Source: Osmia lignaria lignaria
Taxonomy: Eukaryota; Arthropoda; Insecta; Hymenoptera; Megachilidae
Assembly (NCBI RefSeq): GCF_051020975.1
Contig: NC_135045.1
Coordinates: 4,218,501 to 4,282,500, forward strand
DNA: 64,000 nucleotides
Reading direction: 5' to 3'
The translations under genes were made by a program, and so were the position numbers. Below the pieces are notes generated by a model. It was not told the origin of the DNA. It did no database searches and was given only the letters and a program-made list of their open reading frames with translations. Shown here piece after piece: positions 10,837-22,800 of the stretch. Positions within the stretch are counted from its first letter, which is position 1. Each line of letters opens with the position of its first letter.

Positions 10837-13800
10837 CTGAAACTATTATGAATTATTAGAAAAAAATCAGTTTACCTAAAACATTTTCTACGTTTACGAG
10901 CAAATACGTATAAATTTCGGTCTATATTTGTATATGCAACATTGAAAAGAGAAAAATAATAGTATTCGATATCTTGAATCAAACAGTAATATCAGTAATT
11001 AACTTTTGAGCAGCGGCGACTCGCGTATAGGCACTGTGGAACTGCAGCACCCCCTATTTCCACTTAATGTTATCGATAACATTTAACATAATAAGTCCCT
11101 TTTTCTTTAATTCTTTCTTTATACTTGTAAATGTCAGTAGCCATCCCCCACTTTATGAAAAAGATACAAAAATCTTTGTTTGGAACTCTGCGCTTCACAG
11201 TTCCAGTGGCATGGTGTTTGACTGTTGTGCGCATGCGCACATAGGAAGCTGCGCGCAAAGCTGCGTACTGACGCTCCCGCAATGCCGGCTTTTAAAACAA
11301 AGGCTAACAATTTTCTGGAGCAGCACTCCCACTAATTTTAGCGACAAGCCACCACTGCTTTTGAGTTATTAAAATGTCATCAAAATATCGAAAAATCGAT
11401 TGATTTTAATAAAAGATAACTATGCTATACGGGGGTCGTTCCAAAATTAATTTCTAAAAGACCGCACGCACTCGTCGTGACTGTGACAACTAGTAGAGGG
11501 CAGATTTGAACTTGTAAATGTACAAAAATATGGCGGCGGCAATGAACTATTCGAACGACCGGAATAGAAAAGTTTGTTTCTTGATTTAATCTTTCAGTTT
11601 CTATATTGGAAAGACCCTCAAAGACATGGGACACAATGAAAGGGTACCTTGTATTGGACCATGCAGTAACCTATTTGGCGGGCTGATGGAAAGATCACTC
11701 AGCGAACAGGCACGTCGCATGCCACCCCCCTCTTCTTCGCTGTCAAAAACTTTTGACGAGATTCGCCCCCCACTACTGCCAACTGTCGACAACAACACGC
11801 ACACACATGCACTAAGCTACTATTTTACCATAATTTTTAGTGTATTTTGTATTTTCGTGTACTTGTGATCTTTCTTTTTTTCTCGAGAAAACTTACCTTC
11901 GATTCGTTTTCTTTTTCTTGAATTAATATAGATAGACCTATCTTTAAAATTTCAAACGATTTAAGTATTTGTAGAAGTTTCGAACAGTGTACTTGTATGT
12001 AAATAGTGTATCACCGATTTGAACGGATAGAAAAACGAATATAGGCTGTTTTCTCTCATGCATATTGCAAAAGCAATATATGCGAAATCATGAATTACCG
12101 TATGGCAGATTTCTATAGTTAACAAATGGTAAGATTCGTGTTTGATTACGCACAGTGACTCGCATATTTATTCGCACACTTTTCAATTCTAAGAGAGTTG
12201 GTAAGTGAAAGTTTTGAAAATTCGCTCGTCAGTATCTTGTGGCTCCATCTTTTGAAAGCTTCAGCTAAAACTATGTTTATGAAATTCTCAAAAATTTTAG
12301 CATGTCTGTTTTTTATACAAAATAAATGTTAATCTCGTGTGAGAAAATATGTAAGCCACTATAATTCAAATGCAACGAGACATAGCTAGTGATGAACATT
12401 CTTAAATAATTCAAATTACAAATATCTTTGAAACTTTCTATGTTACCATCCATCACTAGTTGCATCTTTATTAATAATTAAAAATAAAATAAAGAGTAAC
12501 TGTAAAGTTGAAACAAAATGGGATATAAAACGTTTCACAATAGAATGAGGAAGCAGGATAGAACTACATGATAAGGACAAAACATGCTGTCGATCGCGGA
12601 TCATGCTAAACCAAAAATAAAAAAAAATAAAAGAATATTCATAAAACCGTGTTTATGAATATAAAAGGCGTTCAAACTGAAAAGTACATGATTGCTGCCG
12701 TCTTGAAATGAAATAAACGTATCGGGCCAATGAAATGTACAATAATAACTTGCTGATAACTGTACAGAATAAAAACAGTCACATTGAGAGTACAAAGAAA
12801 GAATATAGTGTATACTTTGTCAACATCCACTACGTAACGAACAGAAGATAAGATCTGGACGACACTTCTTCCTTTAGCCCTCAAGTACCTGCGTAAGGAT
12901 GCTTTGATGGTAGTATAGCCTGATTAATGGTTGGCAAGGTTTTAGTCCACCTCATGTGGCTTTGGCAACGCGAGGCTGGCGGCCACATTCTCTTTGGCGA
13001 GTTGGTGCAGCTCGAAGCGGACGTCGAAGAACCGCTTTCCATCATCGACTTGTCTATCGCGGAGGTGTCCGCGAAATCGCTGTCTTCGCCGCCGGAAAGG
13101 AACCTTATATCTCGTTTCATCGAACAGAATCTACCGTCCCTCTCAGCCTCGAGTTTCGCAAAATTCTCGTTCGAGTCTTGAGTCATACGCAGACACTTTT
13201 CCTTCATAAAGTACTGTTCTCTTCTAACCAAGTTCTCAAACTCCTTGGACAGCAGTTTAACAGTTCCCTCGATGGCTCTAGTGATCCTGAGATCCACGCT
13301 AGCATCGAGGTTGTCGATTCGCTCGTTCGTGGACAACAGATTCGAGGATGGGTTCTGTAACTCGCAGGAGGTACCACCAGGTTCCAGAGAATCATAGGTC
13401 TCCTGGGTATCCTTCGTTGGAATTTGAGCCTCGAAACAGCAAGTCTGACGAGATGAATCGTTCTGATCGTATGTGAAACTCTCCATTGGTCTAGCAGCCT
13501 CGTATACGCCAACTTTATCCGAGGAACGACGATTCTGCAGGCTGTAGAACTTTGTTGCAGTGTTATCTTTGTCTTCGTTGGACTGCAAGGAATAACCAGA
13601 CGACTGCAATAGCTGCTCGATACTCTTTGAACCGTGAAAAGACTCGGTACTTTCCGATTTCACGTCCGCGCTCGGTGTTCGAGCCTCTGACTTGTTTGCA
13701 AAATTGTTACAGTCGGACTTCACGCGAGACGTGTCCACCGCGAACTTGTTCCACGCTGGACGAGCTCTGTTACGCATACTCTGCGTTCGAGCAGAGTTTC

Positions 13801-16800
13801 GCTTCGGTTTCGGTGGTTTATGAGCCACGAAGTCGTTTAGTATCAGCATCGATTGCGGTTCTTTGCTCACCTTTAGACTATTGCTCCGTGGCATGGTGTC
13901 TGACTTGCTTCCAATTCTCATCTCGACGTTCCCATCGTTGTCATCGTTGAAATTGAACTCGTAGTAAATGCAAGTCGTTGGTCGAACGTTGTCATCCTCC
14001 GTATAACTGTTCTCGTTTCTCACTTTGCTTATTCTAGTATCCTGAAGGGACTTCGACCTGAACACCGCCCTGCAGGAAGTCGAGTCGTTCGCAGAATTCT
14101 GTACATTGGTCGATGGTTCCACGGCATTATTTGGATTCCCGCTGTAGGTTTCAGAGTTTTGCCTCTTTCTTTTGTAATGAGAATCGAACAACATCTCCAG
14201 AGGCGCTGATTTCACCAGGGAATCGGAGTCGTCGGTTAACACGCTCTCTGTGCTTCTATGGTCCATGTTCTCGTGCAGGGGGAACATCTGGTAATCGGAC
14301 TCGTCCGTTAGGATGCTCTCCTGACTGCGTCCGGCTTGCATCTTTCGACGGGATAAAAAGAAACTCGCGCTCGAATGTCTGTCGTTGTCGTAGTGACTGT
14401 AGTCCAAGATTTCAGCGCTTCCTTTTGAGAACGATTCCACGGATGCATCGGATAGTATGCTCTCTTGAGAGCCAGTCAATATTCGTTTTGGGAAGGTTTG
14501 GTACGTAGACGAATAGTTTCTGTGGTTGTCCGAGCGACGGTCTATATGCACGTTTATCTGGTAATCGCTGACGCATCTTCGAGGAGGATTCTTGAAATCG
14601 CCTTCCAAGGAATCGTCGCTAAAATTTCCGTTCCCCTCGTCACCGTCGTCCATGTTGTCGTTCAGATTCTCGATGTTGCGCTCGTTCATCGCTGGTAAAC
14701 TTTCGAAAGACTTGGCTATATTCTCCATGTCCTCCTCGTTGTCGTCCAGGCCGATGAAATAGCTGCACGAACGCCTCTTCTGGGCGAACCTGGCGAATCG
14801 GTTTACGTTCTTCTTGCACTGTTCCTTCAGGAGCTTGAGCTCCTCGCACACGGGTGACTCGGGCAACGATTGATTCGGTTTGTTCAGCGACAGCTTATAC
14901 TTTTCAGTTTTTTTCAAAGTCAACGTTAACGGACGATTTAGAGACGGTTTTGTCTTGTCACTTATACACGGGGTAGTCGGACTTTTGGATAAGCAGTTCT
15001 CGGTTGGAACATCTAGCTTGGATAGCGCATTCCCCACACCCGACACTTTGTTAACGAGTTGCTGAGGTTTTAGTGAAGGCTTTGGATTCGGTATAGGTTT
15101 GCAAGGATTGATCGGTTTCGAGTATTGTGTTTGTTGGCCGGATTTGTTACCTGTGCTCAGCCGGTTCGGACGATGATGTTTCTCGGGTATGTGGCTGCTC
15201 AAATCCGATATACTTTGGCTGGATTTTAACGAAGACTTATAGCCAACCTATTTATGGAATAAGAAACTGAATTATCTTGCCGCTACAGGACATCTCAAAT
15301 GAAATGTGCACCGTCATTGTGAGCACATATTTTGAGACGTTCTCTGTAAAATTGAACATTAACGTGCAGGTAACGTTTCTTACGCTTTGCAATTTTCTCC
15401 TAGTTTCTTCTATTCTCCTTTGCAACTCTTCGCGCTTTTTCACGACGTCTGCGTCGCCTCTCGCTTGTTTCGTCGCGTTTACCACAGCCGCGTTGCGAAC
15501 CTTATTATTAGTTGCATTGTCACCACCGCCGCTAAGCCTATAAATGTCCATTCAATTCACTCGCTGCAAGAAGTGTGTTTATTTAAAAGCAAACAACGAA
15601 CAGCTACCTTCCATGAAATTGGGAACTAATACTAGTCGTTTTCGCGATCCTATTCGTTGGTTCCTCGGCCCCGCTGAGAGATTCGAAAGCATTCTTGAGA
15701 TACTTCTCGCGATGGCTCTGTTTAGCCAGCTGATCGAACCCTTCCGAACTAGCTTCCGACAGCATGGACAGAGGATTTCGTTCCGCGCTTGGAGTCGATG
15801 CTCCACCTTCGGAATCAGAATCCTCCTGGCTACCAGAAGCGGTCAGTTCGCTCGTTCGACCACTTTCTCCATTCCTGGGTTTCTTCTGTCGCCTCTGAGA
15901 TCTACGTGACAATCATGCGTGATGTATAATTCCCTACGACTTCGTCCCTGAGGAGATTAATTAATCGACAGACCAACCTTCGAAGCTCTTCTACGTCCAT
16001 AGCATTTACAGTGAATTGATTCGATACCGTGTCCTCCGGCGCAGGATAATACATCAGTCTATGATGGGATTTTTCAGAACCAGTGGTTCCATTCTCTCCT
16101 TCCGAGTAATCTTCCACGTCCCCATCGTGTTCCGTGCTCTCATGATCCTATAAAATACGTACATTGAAAAAAAAAATACAGAAAAGAATGCCCTTAGTTT
16201 CGTCTAACACCAGTACTGTTATTTGTTCAAGCGTGAGTTTAAACTTTATGCAACTTAGGGTTAGATATGTGGAGGCAATCATAAACAGCAAGCATAAATA
16301 ACTGAAAAGCTCATTAAAACAGATGCAATAATTAATAGGTGTCTCATTTGACTGTGTTACTCTATGGTAGGCCTGCTCAGCAAATAGCCTCAGCAGGCAT
16401 TTAATTTTGTACTGTAGTCCATGGACAGCTTATTTTACTCTGAATAGCAGTCTCCTGAACTTAGATTATGTTTGTAGAGTATACTAGCGCTGGTCGAAAA
16501 AATATATTACTATGCTCGTGTAAACGATTGGGAAAGTGGTTAGCAGCTGGTTATTAGTATAAGTGGGTTTAATCAATTACTTTCATACTTAAGGCAGACA
16601 TACTAGAGATTTTACCATAGCAAGCTCAAAGGACCCTGTTCCAATATCTCTACTAGATACTACATTAAAGAATAGAAAAGGATAGTACCGTGAAGAATTA
16701 CTCTACCATAAGCCTTTCTCCATCAGTCCAACGTACTAGCGCTAGTATACTCTACCAATGTAACCTAAGCTTTAAAGAAACTGGCTATTTTACTGTCTGG

Positions 16801-19800
16801 AGCTTCTGCCCACCGCTGTTGCCCTTCGAACTGTCCAGGGGCAGCAGGGGTTTCCCTTCCCCCTTAAACTACTTGCTGTGCAGGCCTGTCGTATCACGAT
16901 GCTTTGCAGGCGGTTGAGGCGTTCAGTGTGATGTACCTCAAATTTAAAGCTGCCGAGACTGCTATCGTCGGTATGATGACGACTCCTTGACTGACGCGTC
17001 AATTCCGTGATATTGCTACCTCTAGTTACGGTCACGTTACCACCGATTACCTGTGTCGTCGGTTAAAATAAAACACAGAATGAAAACAAAACGAATCGGG
17101 AACGAATCATTCCGTGCGAGAGAAATAAAGGATTAAAAAGGAACGATATGAGAAGCAGATCAAACGAAATAAAGGACAAACATGAAAGTGTGCGATCCAA
17201 CCTCTGCTCTGCTGTTGCCTCTGGTTCGCGATCGAATTACCATACAATTATTAATGTTGTTACTGGGAATCAGTTAGTACCTGTTTTGTGTCATCTGCTA
17301 GTTCTCTGTAACTATCTGGACAAGGTTGAAATACAGTCTCATCCTCTTCCTAGAACCAGTTTTATCAAAGCTGTTAGTATATATCTGCATGAACGATTAA
17401 ACGAGACAGCGGAGTCTGGTGTCAATTATTGATTTCAATTATTAGGTTCAATTAAATATAAAGCAGACTTTTCATATAGCAGTGAAACATTTAAATGGAG
17501 GGACTTATTTTTAAACCCATTAAGCTTCAGACAGCTAACATGTTAAATTATCCAAGCCGTCGGATAATTTCCTCTCCTTAAACTCTTCAAAGACTTAATT
17601 GCCTGTTCCCTACGCGTACAAGCCAGAAATTTTCATTACACTGGAATCAGGAAACTGCCAATTCAGGGCCAAAATACGTAACTGCTACCAAACATTTTTT
17701 CCAGTCTCATTTATATTTAAATTACCTGGCTCCGCCGTTCGAAGATCGAAGAAAATGATACATTAATATATTAATTTATTAAAATTATGATGATCCGAGT
17801 TAATGTAGGATTTCGCAGTAGAAGATATCGACGAAACAATCTTACCCTTTTGATAATTATCGTTTCCCTGCGATAATCGCTGCTACACTTGGTTTCGGTA
17901 CCGCTGTCGATGGAGCTGTCTTTCGAACCGCCACCTCCGCCGCCACCATCCGAATCGATCGCACCGCGCGGAGGAGGAAAGGGTATAACTTCGTCGCTGT
18001 CGTAAACGGACTTGACGGTTATACCGTCTCCCTGTTGAACCCTTTGCGCCCATCGTCCCTTCGGTAGGTCAACGCCTAAGGGTCTAACGTTCGAGCCAAG
18101 AGGGCCGCTCTCGTCCGCGTTCGTGTTTATCTGCTTCTTCGCCCAAAGCGGTAACTGGCCCACGCTAAACCTGTAATCCACGCCTACGCTCTGCGACGTT
18201 GGGTTCGCGTTTGGATCCAGGAACTCTGGCGGCGGCGATCCAAAGGTTTCGTTGTCCAATTGTATCTCGATTCCTGTGCCGTTCACTTGAGGAGGCCTTC
18301 TATAAGAATTTTTTTCTGTATCACGTACGCTTATACACACACCTTAGCCTTATTTGTCGCGAGTGCCATTTTGCAATAACTGTCATTGCGCGAACTTGAT
18401 ATTAAATAATTGAAAAAGAAAAAGTTAAAAGAAAATTAAATCACAGTTGGTTCGAATTAAACGAGAAAGTTGATTGTAGCGTAAAGGGTTCAGATACGAG
18501 TATTATAAGAGGTTTAATTAACTTGATCTTACTTTCCAGCTCGCATCGCTTGCTGAGCAAGACGCGCCTGCATAGTTACAACCATGTCGCGTGGAACACG
18601 CCAGACGAATATACAACCATCTCCGCTGGCGGATACGAGGTTGCGACAGTCGGGACTAAAACGCAGGCCTGTAACCAATTCCGAATGACCGAGCATGGTG
18701 GCCATACATTCACCGCTATAATAATCGTACACGCACAGCGTTTTATCTGTACACGAGGTAGCTACGTAGATTCCTGACGCGTCTGAAATATAAAGTATCG
18801 AATTGAAAGATTAATAAAACAATCATACCATACTTGTACATTAGAGATACTTACCTAAAACAACTTTAATAAGAGACCCATCCTCACCGACGGATCCTTT
18901 AAACGTTTTGCTATGCTTGCCTGTGGCCACGTTGTAAACTCTTATATTTCTATCTTGGCAGGCAGTTAGAACGTGCTTTTGCCCGGAATCGACCTCCATG
19001 TCGTACAAGGTGGTCTTTCCCTGAGCATTGTGACCCCTAGCGAATTGAGGCATTCCTCCTGGAGTCTGAAATAAATAAACCCTGATCGTGTATGAACAGA
19101 AATGATAAACCGTGTCTGGTCTCCGCCTTAAGTTGAACGTACCGATTGCAGTTGCCTAAAAATAATACTCTTGTCGGCACCGCAGGACACCATTTGAATC
19201 TGATTACCCTGATTGCTCTGATTGAAGAATCTGACGGCAGTAATTGAAGAACTATGGTCGTCGAGGGTCTGCAAGAAGTTGTACCCCTGATCGACGCTGA
19301 ACACGTGGATCAGTCGATCCCTCGAGGCGCTGGCGAGCAACCTAGGAGCCTCGGCCGAAAATTTCGAGAACTTTGAGTACTCTAAACAGAGTACCTCCGC
19401 GTCGTGCGCCTCGATCAGGCACAATTCTTCCAGGGAGGAGAGATCGTGAATCCGTATGTTCCCCGATCGATCCCCGGAAGCTAGATGTTTGCCATCGGGG
19501 CTGACCCTGATCGACCTGACACCGTTACGACCGTCGTACGAGGCGTCGCTCTTCTCCGTCGAGCCAGCCGCGGCCAGGTCTAGGTCTTTCAGGTAAGTCA
19601 ACTCCTGATCTATGTACAACACTTTCAACAGTTCGTTGCTGTAGATGTTCCGCTTGTAAAGCGTGTCGTTCGAAGGCATGTCCTTCTCCAAGTTCCAAAC
19701 GCGGATGGTGTCGTCGCTGGAGCATGTGATGAAGCTTCCGGATGGCATCGCGCTGACGGACTCGGATCCAGTTGGGTACATCTCGACGCCCCAGATGCAA

Positions 19801-22800
19801 GCCGAATGGTAAAGGAACGAATGCGACTTGCCCACCCGTCTGATATCTCGAACGTCCCACACGTAGATACTGTGATCGTTGTAGACGCAGGTGAGCTTGT
19901 TGTTCTGCTCGTCGAACGCCAGGGCTATCGCGTCCGGATACCTCGCGTTCGCTGGATGCTGAGACATGTGACTGCAATCGACAGGATTGATTTAGGTCTG
20001 GATTGACCCAATTAGACGTCGGAAGATCGAACGGTTAAGACTGGTGGAAAAGGAAAGGGAGAGCGTACCTAATGGACAATCCCTGAGCAACATCCACGCC
20101 TAGGTAATGCGTTCTCGGTAAGGTGGTGATGAACTGAAGCGTGCTAGGACTAAAGCACCTGACGATACCCTCCGCGCAGCCGATGAAGATGTACTTGTCC
20201 CCGACGGCCATGCAATTGGCACTGGTTGTCTGGAAACAGGCGGATACTTTGAAAACATCGCATTACGCGGTTGTATAATCAAATGACCGATTTCCAGACA
20301 TTATGTCACACGATTCGATGACATAAAAGTGTTGCAAAATACCACTTGTGCTTGAAAGTTCCGTAAGTAAGTCGCTTATTCGATCTGCAACGAGCTAATA
20401 CTTCCATCGTGAGAAGAGCGTTCAAATGAATTTCCTTATGATAATATCGCGATGGTTCACGCAGGCTTATGGGGGTCGCGTAATATCCTTAAACATAGTA
20501 TTCGAGAAAGCCTGACGCAGGCAACAGTACTTACCCGAAGCTCCACCCATTTATCCAGCAACCTCCTGTTATTAAATTCGCATAGAAGGCCCGTTTTGGT
20601 GATCGCGTACGTGGAATCTGCCATTTCCCCACGGCCGCAGGCTACGTCCACGAAATCGTTGTTTCTCTGCTCTCCTAATATGGCGGAACGACCCATCAAA
20701 GGCACAGGTTCCTTGTACTGTGCAACAAAATTCCTACTATCACCGTCTTTGCCGTAACGTTACCAGCCCCTCTGCCTATCGTTAATCGGGCAAGAGGATC
20801 GACCGGTACACCGAACGGTCAAATTAACATTCAATTACCTTGGCACTGCGGGAATACTCGAGATACCAAAACTTCACGTGTCTGTTGCCGACGGTGACAA
20901 AGTAATTGCCGTTTTCCGCGAAGCAGACGGCCTTCACTTTACTCGACACTTTGTTCGACGCCACCTTAACGTTGTTCCTCCAGTCCCACACGTTTACGAT
21001 CATATCGTGCTGCGAGCCGACAGACACCACGTACTTGTTGCTCGGTGAAAATGCCTTGAAAGAAAAATCGTGTTACGTCCGTTAGATCTGCTCGTTTACT
21101 CGGAGCGCAGAAACTCGTTTCGAAAATTAAGGAGAGAATGATGCTGACGAAAAGAAGCGGCTGAATTTAAGAAATTTCAGGTGCTAGTTCCTGTACGAGT
21201 CGAAGAAGGATCATCGTACCTGAAGTATCGAGGGAATGCAGAGGAACAATAAAAAGAAGTACCGTTCTCCGTTCGCTGAGAACGGAGGAGGATTTCGTAT
21301 TCACGTAGTTTGCCTACCGTCGAGACACCTCGTGCAAGCAAACTGCACGTGGCGCGAATGCATTTCGTTCCCTTCTGTGATTCTTCACTTTCATTAAGAA
21401 AATTGTTTGAAAGCGAAAAATAAATGCATTGTTCTCAACCCGGTTTTGTCATTTCTTTTACTTCTAAAAACCTCAAATTCTGTGAAACTAACAATGGTTA
21501 AAGCGATTCTGTTCTTAACGGTGGATGACTGCAGTCACCTTTAGCGATGCAAGGATCAAAGAATTATTCCTGTTTAGAATCAGTTGTTCTAAGAGAGGAA
21601 ATTTCACGGTCGCGGAAGCACCTTGACGAGGCGTCTTCGCAGAAGCGTCGTACAGATAAAAGCAGCGGGTCTTAATTAACATGCGACACGGTGTAAGGTC
21701 GTGCGAGCGTATTGGGTGCGGCTCCCATTTTTTTTCATTGTATGCATTCAACGTGGCCTCTCTCGTTGCCTGTTCAGCGTTGAAAAGGCTTCTGACGTTT
21801 TCCCGGAAAGTAATTTCGCTCCGAGTCGGTTAATAACAACGAACGTTTGTACAGTGTTTCAAAAAAAGAAAAGATGCACCCTATTCCGTTTAAAACTTGT
21901 ATCACTTACCACACAGTTGATGCCGTATTTGTGGCCGGAAAACTCGGCGATCTGCACTGCATTGTACGGATCGGAGATATCCCAGACACGAACGTTCGGC
22001 ATGTGGCCGCATTCACCGGTCGCCAAAAACCTGCCATCGCCAGCGAGCGCTAAGGATGTGACCGTTTTGCGACAGGCGTTCAACACGTGGGCCTGGGTGT
22101 TCTTCCGGGGGTTGAACAACACCACCGTGCATCTGTAACATAACGCGAGATACCGTTTCAATTACTGTTATTAAACAATGGCTACCAGTTTCCATTTATT
22201 CGTAATAGCAATTACAGAAGTTGAGGAGAATTCGCGAAGAGGACATTAATTACAGGTCGCAAAGGCGAACACCGTGACACAAGAAATTGGAGTTTCTTTG
22301 AAGGAAACCGAGGAACGATAAGTTAATCTTCGATCTGTCGGTTCCAGGTGAAAGCGAGCAAACTAATTACGGGACACAAGGTGCTTCCAAATCGAACGTA
22401 ACACGTGCCGAAACGAATGCACCTGGATTAAGTAGAGCGACGAAGATCTCACGATGATAATCGATGTAATTTAATTAATTATTTCCGGTGAACTGAAGTT
22501 ACGTTCGAAGTTTATCAAATGCCTCCGAACGTGTTAATAATTGGACGCGTTTCCGGCCAGTTAGAGGCGGCATCGAAGATCAATCACGTAATACAGATCG
22601 ATGAGCAGCCAGTGTGTAAACGTGAAGGAACGGAGGCACGCGGTATCCGCGGTAATACGAAACGCGACTCGTGCGTCCACCACCGGCGATTCATTCGTCT
22701 GCCTAACTAAACCGCAACGTGTCAATAAACTCGATCCCAACCGGTGGCGTTTCTTCAGCGTCCTACCATTTGTCACGATATTACGTTAGCAAAACACCGA

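Noticed and set aside
12927..14698. Several plus-strand frames of 77-134 residues
   Set aside because: Antisense shadows of the large WDR62 exon.
12881..15202. A single-exon 773-residue protein ending at TGA 12881
   Set aside because: It is the large internal exon of the WDR62-type gene. It starts at a splice acceptor (15247), not a start codon, and the stop lies just past a donor that joins in phase to 10836.
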